Part shown: piece after piece, positions 1 through 15,000 of the stretch
Layout: the number at the start of each line of letters is the position of its first letter
Position numbering within the stretch: the stretch's first letter is position 1
Assembly: GCF_014529705.1 (NCBI RefSeq)
Contig: NZ_JAANIH010000033.1
Coordinates: 1 to 64,000, forward strand
Direction: 5' to 3'
Source: Bradyrhizobium campsiandrae
Lineage (GTDB): Bacteria > Pseudomonadota > Alphaproteobacteria > Rhizobiales > Xanthobacteraceae
Length of the DNA: 64,000 nt
Made by a program: the position numbers and the translations under genes
Notes under the pieces: model-generated
Told to the model about the DNA's origin: nothing
The model's input: only the letters and a program-made list of their open reading frames with translations
Database searches by the model: none

Positions 1-3000
1 CGATCGCGGTGCTGGACGAGGAGACGATCGCGACGACGTCGTCGAGCATCCGCACGCCGGGCGCGGTGAGCTTCACGGCGGAGGGCGCGGCGCTGGCGGC
101 GACGGCGGCGGTGGCGAGTGCCTCCGGTGGCAACGGCACCGACAGCAATGGCAACTCGACCGACAAGGACGGCTCGGTCGATGACAAGGTGCAAAAGCAG
201 TCGGGCGACAGCAATCAGCGGATGAGCGACGCCAAGATCGGCGATGCCGACCAGCAGAGCACGGTCGGCGCCGAAGGCAGCAGTGCGAACGGCAAGGCCT
301 CGACCAGCGAGGGCGGCGTGGCGGTTGCGGCCGCGATCGCCGTCGACGTGTCGACGGTGAAGGTCAAGGCCTATGTGCCGGCATCGGTCGGGGTCAAGGC
401 GGGCCAGGCGCTTTCCGTCCATTCAGTCGCCAACGTCGACGCGAAGACCAGCGCGGACGGATCTACCACGGCGGCTTCCGGCAACGGCTCGACACCGACC
501 AAGGTGGGTGTGGGCGCCGCGGTCGCAGTGAATGTCGTCACGGCCGACGATCGCGCCGAGCTCGGTACGGCTGCAGCGGCGACCGCCGCGGGACAGATTT
601 CCGGAGTCACGGCAGGCCATTACGACGGCGCGGCGGTGCAACTCACCGCACTGAAGACGGACCTTGGCGTGGCTTCACCGACCGCTGTTGGCGCGGCCGA
701 TCTACCTCACGCGCCCTCCGCCACCACGGCGTTGGGACGGGTGGACCAGATCGTCGCCTATGCAAAGTCGGGATCGAGCGGTGCCAAGGTCGGTATCGCC
801 GGTTCCGTGGCCGTCAACGTCGTCACCAGCAAGAGCGTCGCCGACATCGATTCCGCCGCCACAGTGCATGTGGTCCCGCTGGCTCCGAGCGATGGTGGAG
901 TGGTCCTCCGCTCGGACAATGAGGCATATGTCGCGGGATCGGCCCTGGCGGCGACCGACGGCGCCAGCGGTGCGAAGGTCGGCGTGGGCGCGTCCGTCGC
1001 TCTGAATACGGTGCAGAACACCAGCGAGGCGTCGCTGGCACAGAATGCGGCTCTGACCGGCGCGAATTCACTGGCGATCACGGCCGATTCGCACCTGGAC
1101 ACCGACGCCATGGCGCAGGCCGGGGCATCGGGCGGCACCGCGCTCGACGCGGTGGTCGCCTTCACCATCCTGTCGGAGAAGACCACAGCCTCGATGGAAT
1201 CCGGCGGACTGGTATCCGTGGGCGGCGACGTCACGGTCCGCGCCACCAGCGTGGGAGCACATAGCGCGATTGCGTCAGGCTCCGCCGCAAGTTCGGGAAG
1301 CGGCGGCACCGCCATCGGCGGTTCGGTCGCGTTAATCACCGGCACCGGGTTGTTCGACGCCATCTCCGGGGCAGGCGGCCCGATCACAACCGACACCGAG
1401 GCCAGGATCGCGCGCAACGTAAGCTCGACGCGCGATCTCAGCGTCTCTGCGTCCGGCGCGCACACCTATGCCGCGTCCTCGACGGCAACGGCGGGCGGTG
1501 GATCGGCCGAGGACAAGGGCGCGGCGGGCGGCAGCAAATCGGTCAGCTCGAAAACGCTCGGTTCGGCGCCGGCCAGCGATGCCATGAACCAGGAGCAATC
1601 CGGGCTGAGCGCGAACGGCGGCGGCAGCAGCGGCGGCAAGCTGTCGGTCGCGGCGGCGCTCGGTGCGGCGATCATAGGCGACACTGCGAAGGCAAGCATC
1701 GCCGATTCCTTGACGCTGAGCGCTACGCGCAATGTCACCATCTCCGCCGCCAGCGCGGACCAGGTTCAGACGCTGGGCAGCGCGGCGGCGGCCTCGAGCA
1801 ATCAGGACAATGGCATCGGTATCGGCGCCGCGTTGACTGTGGTCGACAACGCCACCAAGGCGAGCATCGGCGATTCCGTGCACGTCATATCGGGTGGGGC
1901 GATCACGGTCCAAGCGACGTCGACCGTTAACAAGGACCTCGGCGGCCTCACCGCCGAGGCGATGTCCGGCGCCTCCGGCAAGAAACTCTCGGTCGCGGGC
2001 TCGTTGGCGATCGGTATTTCCACATCGATCACCAACGCCACCATCGGCAACAATTTCAGCGTCGACCTGCCTGGCGATGCGCTGAACCGGGCCGGCGCGA
2101 TATCGGTCGTGGCCGACAACACCACCTCGCTGGCCGCGAAGGCCTGGTCCGGCAGCTATTCGTCGCAGGGCAATGGTATCGGCGCCTCGATTGCGGCGGC
2201 GATTTCGAATGACAGCTACACCGCCTCGATCGGCAACTCCGCGACCATCAACGCCGCCAGCGTCAACGTCCAGGCGATCAATGAGCGGGTCGACGACATC
2301 TACGCGACGATCCGAACGCTCGCTCAGCCGGTCACGACGACCCTGTCGGATATCAATTCCGAACTCACGGCGAACGCCAACAACGCAAAGTCCCTCGTCA
2401 GCGACGTCGACAGCGCCTCCGGCGCATCCGACGCCGTCAGCAGTTTCAAAGCCGGCTTCGCCGATCAGATCACCAGTGACAAGAAGAAGATTCTCGACAG
2501 TCTGAAAACCACGGCAGCGCTGGCGCGCGACCTGCCTCTGCTCGGCAGCAATAATTTCTACACCGAGGTGGTTGCGGGGGCGGCTTCGGGCTCGAAGCTT
2601 GCGATCTCTGGCGGTCTGGCGCTGCAGATCATGCTGGAGCACACGACCGCCTCGATCGGCACCGGCGCCAACATCAATTCGACCGGCGCGGTAACGCTGG
2701 ATGCGCATGACAATGCGGTTTCGCGCACCCTGGTCGGGGCGCTGAGCGCATCCGGCGGCTCAAGCGCGGCCGGCATTTCGCTCGGCATCATCGTCAATTC
2801 AGGCAGCGTCGACGCCCATATCGGCTCTAACGCCCTGGTGTCGCGGTCGAGCTCGATCGGTGTGAACGCCGGAGCCCAGCACGAGATCGATCTTTTCGAG
2901 ATCAGCGCCGCGGCAGCCGACGCCAACGGCATCGCCGGTATTCTCGGTGTGGTTTACTCGCAGGCCTCGGTCAGCGCACAGACAGGCACGGGCAGTTCGC

Positions 3001-6000
3001 TGACGTCGTCTGGCGCGGTCAGCGTGGCTGCAACCAATTCGATCAGCGCTCTCAATCTGGCAGGCGGCATCGCAGTCGGCGGCAACAACGGCATTGGCGG
3101 CGTTGCGATCTCCACCACTGTCAACAACAGCGCGACCGCAACCATCGATTCGAGCGCGGTTTCTGCGACGACCGTTGACGCCGCATCGGTTTCGGTATCG
3201 GCACAAACGGCGGAAAAGCTCATCAATGTCGGCGTAGCCGGGGCCGGGGCGGGCTCCAATGCCATCGCGGGCGTCGCCACGCCGCTGGTCCAGCTGCTCG
3301 ATACCGAAGCAACCATCGGCGCCAGCGCGACCATCAGAGCCAGCGCGGGTGACGTGTCCGTTACCGCGGCCGACAATACCCTTCTCGTCAATGTTGGCGG
3401 CGTCATAGCGCTCGGCGGCAACAACGGCGTCGGCGGCGCGGCCGCGGTCGGCGTCCTCACCGATACGATCAGGGCCGGCATAGGCGACGACGCGACGGTA
3501 GACGCCACCGGCGCCGTGATCGTCACGGCGGGCGCGAAGGAGACCGTCAGCGACGACGTGGTGTCCGGAAGCGGAGGAGGTAATGTCGGCGTCGCGGTCG
3601 CGATCGCATCGTCCGTCATCACCGACCAGACCAGCGCGACCATCGGTCAGCGCGCAAAGGTCGGTACGATCCTGCGGCCCAGCGGCGTGCGGGTGGCAGC
3701 CGACGACACCAGCCTCATCGTCGATTTGGCCGGCACGATCGGCGCCGGCGGCGGAACCGGCGTAGGCGCCGGCGTCGATGCCAATGTTCTCACCAAGACC
3801 ACGACGGCGACGATCGGCGGCAACGCCGTCGTCAAATCGGGCGGTGACGTGGTCGTGCAGGCTACGAGCGCCGAAACCGTGTTCTCTCTGGTCGCGGGCT
3901 TGGCGGCAGGCGGCGACGCCGGTGTCGCGGGATCGGTCGGCGCGTTCGTCCTGACCGGCAACACAATTGCAACCATCGCAGGCGGTGCGGACGTCCGCGC
4001 GGACGGCAATGTCGGCGTGATCGCCAACGATGCCGATGAACTCGATCGGCTGGTCGGCAGCGGCGCGGTCGGCGGAACCGCCGGCGTCGGCGGCGCCATT
4101 GGCGTTTCGGTGGCGTTGCAGAACACCAAGGCGGTTGTCGCCGACGGTGCCTCGGTCGAAGGCCTCGGACTGGGCGGGACGCTCGGCGTCACCACCGGCA
4201 TCACAGGCGCATTTTCGGTCTATGGCGCAGATGCGCTGTCGGTGACGCCGGCGAAGTCCAATCTCACCGGCACGCTCGGCAACGACGTCAACGCGGTAAC
4301 CGTCGCGGACGGTCTGGTCGAGGGCGGCTCGCTGTTCGTGCTCCAGCGCAAGACCACGCCCGTGGTCCAGCAGGTGCGCGGCGTCGCGGTTACGGCCTCG
4401 GCCACCAGCCTGCTCCGTTCGCTTGCGGTCAGCGGCTCGGTGGCCGGCACGGCAGGGATTTCCATATCCGGAGACGTGCCCGTCGTGGTGAGCGACACCG
4501 AGGCCACGATCGGGGCGCGCGCCAATGTCAACATGTCATCCGCTCTGGCGCCCGGCGTCAACCAGTCGGTCACGGTTGCCGCCAGCAGCGATCTCTACCA
4601 CCTCGGCATCGCAGGGTCGGTCGCGGTCGGCGGAACGGCCGGCGTCGGCGCCGGCGCCGAAACCACGGTATTCAGCAACACCACGCTTGCCGGCATCGGC
4701 GCGGGCTCAACCGTGAATGCTGCGCGCGATGTTGCGGTGACAGCCAAGGCCAGCGAGAACTTCGCCGGAGCCGCCGTCAGTGCGGCCGTGGGAGGAACAG
4801 CCGGGGTCGCCGGCGGCATCTCCGGCTTCGTGTCCACCGACACCACCAAGGCCACCATCGACAGCAGCGGGGCGAGCGTCACGCATGTATCGGCCGGCGG
4901 CAACGTCGTGGTTGACGCGGACGACCAGACGCGAGCCATCGTGACCGGCGGAACCATCGCCATCGGCGGCGCTGCGGCAGGTGTCGGCATCGGCGTCGGG
5001 CTTGCCGTCGTCATCAAGGATACCGAGGCCGAAATCGGCGCCTCCGCCAATGTCACGGGACTGGGCAACGGGACCGGTAACGACCTCGCAGAATATACCG
5101 GTGCCGACTTCAGCGGCAGCCGGTCCGGGCGCGGCGTGCTGGTGCAGGCGAATTCGGGAGAAAGCGTGACGGGCATCGTCGTCGCCGGTGCCGGCGGCCT
5201 CTATGCCGGCGTCGCCGGAGCGGTCGCCGCCGAAGTTTTCGTCGACCAGACCCGCGCCTTGATCGATCAGGGCGCCACCATCAATGGCAGCAACGGTGGG
5301 GCGAACGCCAACCAGGACGTCACCGTCACGGCGCGCGACAGCACCGTGGTGTCGATGACCGAAGGCACCGTGGCGGTCGGCCTCGCCGGCATCGGCGGCG
5401 CCGTCGATGTTGCTGTCATCACGAACGCGACCAGCGCCTTCATCGGCGACAACACCTCCATCAACGCCGCCCGCTATGTGACGGTCGACGCGCTCACCAA
5501 CCGGCAGACCTCGTCAACGGTCGCAAGCATCGCGGGCGGCCTTGCCGGCGTCGGCGCGGCGATCTCGGTTCTCGCCGTGGCAAACGGTCCGGATGCGGAT
5601 CAGACCTCGAAGACCGACAGCAACGGCTCGTTTACGGATTCGGCCAATCAGAAGCTTTCCGACAACACCATCGATAGCAAGTTTCTGTCCTCCTCCACCA
5701 ACAGCAATGTCCGCGGTGCCAGTTCCCAGGCACAGCGCTACAAGAGCACGCTCAATCTGCAGCCGACGCTGCCGACCCACGTTCCGCCGGGCAATTCGGC
5801 AACGATCGGTCATGCCACCATCAATGCGGGGAGCGACGTCGACGTGCGCGCGCGCGACATCGTCAACGCGGCGATGGCAGACGGGGCTGTGACGCTCGGA
5901 ATCGGCGGCGGCGCCGGCATCGGCATAGCCGTCGTGGGCGTCAACAACATCGCGTCCGTGACCAACGGTGCCCGCATCACGGCCGGTGCGCTCGACGTCG

Positions 6001-9000
6001 CGGCATCGTCGGACCGGACCTTGAATGGCTACGGAGTCGCGGCGACTGCCGTCGGGGTCGCGGCCGCCCTGATGAATCTCACCGATACGACGTCGACGAC
6101 GGCGTTGATCGGAAGCGCGACCGTGAGCACGGGCGGAAGCACGCAGGTCCACGCCAGCAACAATGAGCAGATCACCATCGCGACGGCGACGCTGGCAGCG
6201 GGCGCGGCCGGCGGTCTGAGCCTGGTGGTGGTCACACCCGATACCGAAGCCAGGATCGATGGCAGTTCCACTGTTACCGCCGCGACCGCGGTCAGTGGCG
6301 ACGTCGAGGTGACCTCGAACAACACCGTCAACATCAATGCGGGGGCGGCCGGTGTGGCCGTCGGCGGCGGCGGTGTCGGGCTCACGATCGTCGTCGAATC
6401 GCCGACGGCGCGGGCGCTGGTCGGCGCCGGCGATACCATCAACTCGGGGAAGACCGGCGCGGGTGCGACGGCCGGAGACGTGCTCGTCGGCGCGACCACC
6501 CAGGAATCCGTCATCAGCCTCGGTGCGGGTGCCTCGCTTGGCGACGGGATCGGTGGCGCGCTCAGCGTCGTCACGCGAACCGAGACAACCAACGCGGAAG
6601 TGGGGGCCGCCACCGTCACGGCGACCGGCAATGTCGGCGTGACTGCGACGTCGACCAGCGCCGACGATCTCGCGATCGGCGGGGCAGCGGTCGGCGGCGG
6701 CGCCGGCGTCGGCGGCTCGCTCGGGGTCACCGTGCTGTCCTCGTCGGTCACCGCCTCGATCGACGCCAACGCCGACGTGACCGCGCTCGGCCTTGGCACC
6801 GATCTGACCTACGTCAAGGACTATCAGACCGGCTTCAGCGCTTACGGCGCCAACGACACCATCAAGGCGGCGACCCTGCAGGGCGTGTCGGGCGGCGCCG
6901 ACATCCAGATGCCGGTCACGACCAGCGACGTGCGCCAGAGCGGCGCCGACCTGTTGTTGAAGAAGGGCACGATCTCCGCCACTACGGCGACCGGCCGCGG
7001 CGTGGTGGTGAATGCCGCCAAGGCGCAGTCGATCCGTTCTATCGCGGTCAGTGGCGGATTGGGCGGGCTTGTCGGGGTCGGTCTGTCGGGCAACGTCCCT
7101 GTGATCTCCGACACGACGACCGCAACGATCGGGGCCGGCGCGCTGATCAACCAGCGCAATGTCGGTGCGGCCGGTTCGCTGCAGTCGGTCATCGTCGGCG
7201 CCACCAGCGATACCTATTCGCTGAACATCGTCGGTGCGATTGCCGGCGGCGGCGCCGCTGGCATAGGTGCCAGCATTTCGACCGCGATCGTCTCGAACAC
7301 CACCAATGCGACCATCGGTCAGGGCGCGCGGGTGTCAGCGAAGGACAACGTCGCCGTCACCGCGCTCGCCGCCGAGGATTTCGCCATGATCGCGGCCGCG
7401 GGCGCCGCGGGCGGCATCGCCGGCGTCGCTGGCGGTCTGTCGCTGATCTCGATCGACGACCACACCGGCGCGCTGATCGACAAGAGCGCCGTGGTCACGG
7501 CCAACAATGACGTCGTCGTGGTCGCCAGCGACATCACCCGCGAGGCGACGTTCGCAGGCAGCATCGTTCTGTCCGGAACCGCCGGGATCGGGGCCGCAGT
7601 CAGCGTGGCGCTGATCAGCAAGGAAACCGACGCCACCATCGACAGCAACGCCCATGTCTCGGGGCTCGCCCAAGGCTCAGACCAGTTCCAGGAATTGACC
7701 GGGGCCAATGCCGTCGCCACGCGTAACGGGCAGGGCGTGCTGGTCGACGCCGAATCCGCCGAGAGCGCCTATGTCTTTGCGCTGGGGGCGGGTGGCGCAG
7801 GAATTGTCGCTGCGGCCGGTGCCATCGCCGTCGAGGTGTTCAACACCAATACCTTCGCCACCATCAACAGCGGCGCTGTCGTCAATGGGGTTCCCGGCGG
7901 CTCGGCGCTTCAGGACGTCGCCGTGACGGCGCGAGACCTGACCGGCATTGTCACCACCAATTACGGGGTTGCGATCTCCGGCGTCGCCAGCCTCGCCGGC
8001 GGCGTTGATGTCGGCGTGCTGAACAGCAATGTCGGCGCATCGATCGGCGATGCGACGGTGAATGCGGGCCGCGACGTCCTCGTCAACGCCGTGGCCAGCA
8101 AGGCCATCGATTCGACCGCGGTCAGCGCCGCGGCCTCCGCGATCGCCCTGTCGGCGGGCGTTTCGGTCTATTCGATCGGCAACGGCGTCGATCCGAACGG
8201 CAAGGCGAGCGACGAACTCAAGACGTCGGATTCCTCCGGCAGCGTCACCAACTTCGCCGGGAACAGTCTGTCGGTCGGTGGCAAGCTTGGCAGTTCCGCA
8301 ACTGCGACGACGTCGGCCTCGAACAGCAAGAATTCCGGCTCCTCGACGGCGACGTCGAGTGCCAGCAGTGCCAGCGGCACGCTCAGCGCCAAGCTCGGTG
8401 CGATCGACGTTTCCGGCAAGATGACCGCGCAGAACGCGGCGGTCGCCGGCACGTCGGCGACCATCGGCAACGCCAACATCACGGCCGCTGGTGCGGTCAC
8501 GCTGAACGGTGCCGATCAGGTCGCCTACACGGCAAAGACCGGCGCGCTTTCCGCCGGCGGCTTCGGTGTTGGCGCCGGCATCGGAATTTTCACCGATGCT
8601 GCCACCACCACAGCCAAGATCGGGGGAACGGGGGCTGCCACGATCAGCGCCGGCTCGGTTTCGCTCCTCGCCAACACCGCCCACACGGCGAACCTGACCT
8701 CCTATGCCGGCTCGGTGGCTTTGCTCGGGGCACTGGAAGCCGACGTGGCGCTGGTGACCGACAACTCCGTCACGCAGGCAAGCGTCGTCAATGCCGCGAT
8801 CACCGACACCGGCGGCTTGTCCGTCGAAGCGACATCCGGCCGTCACCTCAGCGCGACCGCCTCTGGCGTCGCGGCGGCGTTGGGCGCCGGCGTTGGCGTG
8901 TCCGAGGCGAAGGCCGAGATCGGCGGGTCGGTGACGACGACGTTGCAGCATCTCGCGGTCGGCAACGCGACGAATTCGTCCGGCTTTGTCACGGCCGAAG

Positions 9001-12000
9001 CGCTGTCCGACGATTCCGCCAGCGCAACCGCCTCCTCGGCCGCCGGGGGGCTGGGTGGTGCGGGCAGCGGCGCCGAATCCACCGCGACGGTCAACCCGAA
9101 CGTAACGCTGACCCTGAGCGGCGACACCATCTACTCGAATGGTGCGGTGACCTTGTTGTCAAGGGCCACGGATTCGGCGACCGCCCACTCGGAAGGCGTT
9201 GCTGTCGCCGGCGGCCTCTCGGTCGGCGCCTCGATTGCCAACGCCAGCCTCGCGCCGCAGGTCCAGATCACGATTACCGGCGGGGACATCGAGGCGGCCT
9301 CGCTGCAATCCGATGCGCAGGTGCTGTCGGGCGGGGCGACCGCCTTTGCATCCGGTGCTTCCGGCGCCTTCATCGGCGTCAACGCGACCGAGGCGTCGGC
9401 GAGCGATTCCTCCTCAGCGCGCGCCGACGGCAGCGGCGGCATCATCAACACGAGCGGCGCGCTGAATTTCAACGCGAAATCCGTCGAGAACAACAATTCC
9501 AACGCCACCGGTCTCGCCATCGGGATCGTGGCCGTGGGCGCCAACATTTCGACCGCGTCTTCGAATACGCAGACCAAGTCGACTTTCACCATCATGTCGA
9601 AGCTTGGCGGTGGTTCGATTTCGCTCGATGCGGAAAGCTCGGACTCCAACGTCGCGACGTCCACGTCAGGTAGCGGCGGGGTGATCTCGGGAGCCTCCTC
9701 GACGGCCAAGACGATCTCTAGCAATCTCACCGTCGCCCAGATATCCGGTTCGCTCGGTGGGGTGAGAACGGTCGTGGACGCGACGGGCGGTTCGCTGTCG
9801 CTGGTCGCACAACACAGCGATACGTTCGAGGGGAGCGTCGACAGCACCCAGGCCGCCGTGGTGGGGGCCAGCGGCGCCAGGCTTTCGCACAGCGTCGGCA
9901 GCACGGTTGCGGCCGGATTCGGCGACAATGTCGACGCCAGTGCCGGTAACCTGACGATCGGCGCCACCAACACGGTCCGGCGGTTCTTCGTCTGCGAAAC
10001 GGGCTGCGGCATTGCGCCCGGTGCCGTCGATCTGATGGGCTGGGACGTCCAGTCGGGTTCTGGCGGATTCGTCGATGCCCCGGCCGCGACCGGCACCACG
10101 ACAGTGCAGGTCGTCACCTCGGCCAATCTCGGCCAGAACACCAACGTCCATTTGATTGCCCCGGTCAGCGGTACCGGGCTCGCCAGCGTCAGCGCCGCCA
10201 ACGACGTTCTGATCCACCAGAAGACCAAGGTCGATTCCGGCGGCGCGATCTCGATCGCCAGCGGCGAGTCCAATGTGACCGTGCTGGCAACCGCCACCGT
10301 TGCATTCGACCGGTCCAGCAGCCTGGTCGTCGACGTCGGCGATATCAAGGCCGCGGCCTGGAGCAACGTTGCCGTGGAGGCACGGACCTCGGTCTCGAGC
10401 TACGGTGTGGCTGGCGCCCCGACGGGTTCGGCAAAGGCCAATGTGACGGTCAGCAACCTGCTTTCGGCCGGCACGAACGTTCGGATCGAAGCCAGCAATG
10501 GCGTGTTCCCGGTCGATGGAACGGTGCCGACCAACGGCACCGTGACGCTCAATGCGGGACGCGACCTCAGCAGCCAACCAGGTTCGCTGTCGCTCAATAC
10601 CATCGTCGATCTCTATAACAATACGGCGATCCCGATTCCGACCGCGCCCGACGCGCAATCCAACCTGACCAGCAATTCGGTCATCTCGATAGCGCAATCC
10701 GACACGGCGCCGGCGGGCGGACCGGATCCCCATTACGGCGTCAATGCCGCCGGCGACATCAACGTGTTCGCGGACCAGGGCACCATGTCGACCCGTGCCG
10801 ACGGGACCGGCACCAATATTTATCTGAAGGCGCTGTCCAAGATCGGCTCCGCCATCAGCAACCTGTTCGGTGGCGGCGACGTCAGCTTCGATATCAAGGG
10901 CGGTTCGACCCAGCAGAACGGCACCAGCACGCTGGTGATCGACGGCATGGTCGACACCGGCATTCGCCGCACCAAATCCCTGACCATCACCTATGCTTCC
11001 GACACCTGCGACCCGTCGAGCGTCGCCTGCATCGTGCGAACCGGCGACATCGGTTCGACGATGGGCACCTATCAGGCCGGCGGTGCGATCCTCGATCGCC
11101 TCGGCCAGATCGACGCCCTGCTGACGCAATATTCCAGCGACATCATCGCCACCGCCGCCTACCAGAGCGAAAAGACCTTCCTGCAGGCCAAACTGGTGGC
11201 GCTCGGCCTCGGCACCGGCAGCGGTGCCTCGTTCCACCTCAACCCGGGCGTGACCGAAGGATCGCCGTCCACCAGTGCCACACAGAACCGAGCGGTGCTT
11301 GCCGATGCGTTGAGTGCGTTCCAGAGCGAGGTCACGACGACGATCGGAACGGTGCTGAACACCGGTCTGACCAACATCGCCTTCGCCTGGAACGGCAAGG
11401 ATCTGAATGGCAATGCCGATCCCAATGCCGGAGCGCAATCCTACGACGTCGTTGCCAACGCCGGTTCGGCGCTGTCCAGCTATGCCGGACTCAGCAAATA
11501 TTCGGCCATCAACGGCGACACCGGTGCCGGCGGCATCGCCTTCCGCGCCAAGGTGAGCGACGTCAGCAGCCAGATCGGCGCCGGCAACAGCGCGCTCTCC
11601 AGCGCCTCCAGCAAGCTCGTCGATATCAAGGCGTCGGCCGCCGACATAAGCACGCAGGTCGCGGCGATCATCAGCAATGAGCAGGACGTCGCCCAAGGGA
11701 ACAAGCAGTTCTCCGCGGTGCAGTCGGCGCTGGCGACTTCGTTTGCCGCGATTTCGACCGACCAGACTACCATCGTCAGCAAGAATTCGTCGTTCCTGAC
11801 GTCGGTGCAGGCGATTGGCACGGCCGCTGCGAACATCAGCAGCGACTTGTCCTACATTCAGTCCGCGGCCAGCGGCGGCACCTCGGGCGACAACAACACC
11901 ATCACCGCCATGACGCGGACCGATCCGAACCCGGCGAACACCGGCTCGATCACCCGTCTCAACAACAGCGTCGGCTTCATCAATCTTCAGATCAATGGCG

Positions 12001-15000
12001 GGACAGTCAGTTCTGGCGGGGCGACTCCCACGGTAATCACCGGCCTGTCGTCGTCGATCAGCAGCTACGCGGCCCAGGTCGCCTCGCCGCCGTCCGGAAA
12101 ATCGATCTCGGCCTGGCAGACCGATCTCAACACCAAGGCGCAGGCGTCGGCCGGGTCCGGCACGGCGGGCGCAGTCTCGACCACCAGTCCCTTCGTGCAG
12201 CTCAACGATGTCTCCGTTCAGCTCGGCAACGTCAATCTCGGCGGCAAACGGGTCATGACCAGCACCGGGACCGGCAAGATCTATGCGCCGGGCGACGCCC
12301 GTATCGACATCGTCAACGAGACCGCGGCAACGCTCAAGATCCAGAACCTCAACATTCCGACCAACGACGCGGGTCACATCACGCTCAACAGTGCCGCGGT
12401 TTATGCGGTCGCCGACATCGATCATATCACCGGGGCCGCCTCCGGCTTTGGCGCCAGCAACATCCTGACCGCGGCGGCCACCGGGCAGCCGCAGGTCAAC
12501 ATCACCAGCAACTACAATCCGGAGAGTCTGACCTACTACGATCCGGCAAGTCCCAAGAACTACCTGAACAAGCTGCAGGTTGCGCCCGACATTATCTTGA
12601 TGACGGGTAAGGCGATCAACAACCTGAATGGTTCGGTCGCGATGACCAGCCAGGCCGGCAACATCTACGTTCAGGGTGCGATCAACGCCGGCTCGGTCTC
12701 CGTCATCGCGCGCAACGGCGATCTGGTGACGAGCTTCGTCAACGGGTTCGACCATGTCGGCGGTGACCCCGCCAGCCAGACGCAGGTGCCAGGCTCCGCC
12801 GTGACCCCGTCCGACCCCGTCGTAACCGGGCTTGGAATCATCGCTAACGGCCAGATCTTCCTCGCCGCGCGTTATCTCAACATCAACAGCACCGTACAGA
12901 GCGGCATCGCCAATTGGAGCTTGACCCTCAATCCAACGACGCAGTTGGTGACGACCGACGCGACACGCGTCGGCCAGAGCGCCGCTGACGTGGCTCAAAA
13001 GATCAGCGACTACCGCCTGGCACCGGACAAGACAGTCATTCCGAGCACGTTCAGCTATGGCAACGGGGTGACGCTGAATCTTGCCACGGGCGAGCTGACC
13101 TTCTCGATCGCCACCGCCGATGCGGATCATTTCGCCGGGGCATTCAAGTTCGTCGACAGCGGCAGCGGTCTCTCGGGCGGGATTTACAGTGCCCAGGTCG
13201 GCGCCAGCTACGATGCCACCGCCAAGCAGGTGGTGATCGACGGCACCTCGGTCCACGGCGGCTACATCCAGATCTTCGGCCAGATCATCAACACCTCGTC
13301 TACCGGCGCCGGCAATCTGAACGTGCTCGATGGCTTCGGGACCATCAACATCACCAACAACATCAACGTTCCGGTGGTGCTGTCGACCCTCAACACCGGC
13401 GCCGATCCCACCGGAACGGGAAGGGGGACTGCCGGCGTCATCGACATCACAGACGTTCACATCGACAGCCTGAACGCCAGCGTCGTCGACGCGACCCATA
13501 CCGTTTTCACCCGCGATCTCGATCCGGTTTCGGGCACGCGCAAGGTCAAGGTCACCCAGCAGCAAGGCACGCTGGATCCGACCACCGGCGCATTCGTGCT
13601 TGGAACTTCGCCGCTGACCAGCACGGCATCCTCGACCGGCGCTCGAACCGGCACCTACAATCCGATGCTGGCGCAGCGCTACGTCTGGACCACGGCCGAC
13701 GACTATACGGTCACCGACAACTTCCATGTCACGTCGGACAACATCTTCCACAGCGGCGATCTGGCGGTGAACAGGCAATCGACCTGGGAAGGCGTCAGCG
13801 CCTCGCGGTCGGTGCCGATCCGGCTGCTCGACGGCACCTACGTGTCGGCCACCACCGACACCACGACCCAGACGATCGACGGCCAGACCCAGCTTGTCAC
13901 CGGCACGATCAACAGCTCTGTCGCGAACTCGACGCTCGAGAACACGCTGCTGACGAGCAACAACGTCAAGTACCAGAAAGCCCCGGCGTCTCTCACGGAG
14001 ACCGGCCGAGAGGAGCACTGCAACTGGTACACGCTGTGCATCGCCTCGAAGGTGACGGTGTATTACGAGCTTGTGGCGCAGTACCGCGAGATCGTCACCA
14101 ATTCGCTGAAGGCCGACAACCCGATCAACGTGAATTTCATCGGCGCGGATGTCGGCAGCATCAACGTCACGTCCGGCAGCAATGTCATTCTCAAAGGCAA
14201 CATCAATAACGTCACTGGGACGACTACGATCACCGCGACGAACGGTGCCTCGATCATCCAGTCCTCGGCCAACCCGATCATCACCTCCAAATCGGTCAAC
14301 CTCACTGCCGGCGGATCTGTCGGCGGCGTGGTCAATCCCGGCGACACGTTCGTCGCATTGCCGGTTTCGGTGGTGCTCTCGAACATCAACGGCTCGCGCG
14401 GCCAGCTCGACGCCCACGCCGGCAATGGCGTCGTCTCCGTCAGCTCGCCCGGCGATCTGATCGTCGGCCAGGTCACGGCCGCAGGCAATGTCGCGGCCGG
14501 TCTCTCAAGTGTCAGGCTTTCAGCCGGCACCAACATCAGCGCCGCGTCCGGGAGTTCCCTGATCCAGGCGGACCGTATCTCGCTCACGGCACTGACGGGG
14601 TCGATCGGTTCTGTTTCCGGCGGGGCCCAACTCGCCGTCAACACCGGCTTCACCACCGACCAGGCATTGCGGCCGTTCGGCGATCCCGCAACCACCAGCG
14701 GCATCACCGCCTATTACGGCTTGAGCGCCTCCGCCGCCGGCGACATCAACGTCCGCGCCGGGAGCTGGACCGACAATGCCGACGGCACCATCCTGGCAAA
14801 TTCGATCGTCTCCAAGGGCGGAGACGTCAAGCTGACGACGGCGGGCCAGGTGCTGGACGGCAATCCGGTTCAGCAATTCGACAAGCGCACCTACCAGCAA
14901 CTGGTCGACTATTGGAACGCGCTCGGGCTGACTGCCGGCACCACCAACGCCGCGCGTCAGGCGGCCTCCATCAAGGCGTTCGAGCAGAGCCAGACTCAGG

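Noticed and set aside
3000..9000. CRISPR-like periodic repeats
   Set aside because: The periodicity is in frame, degenerate at DNA level and explained by protein repeats of the exoprotein.
9666..14417. 1,583-codon open frame antisense to the exoprotein gene
   Set aside because: Translation is Arg/Gly/Asp-rich with no domain, and it mirrors the codon periodicity of the real gene; a GC-rich shadow.
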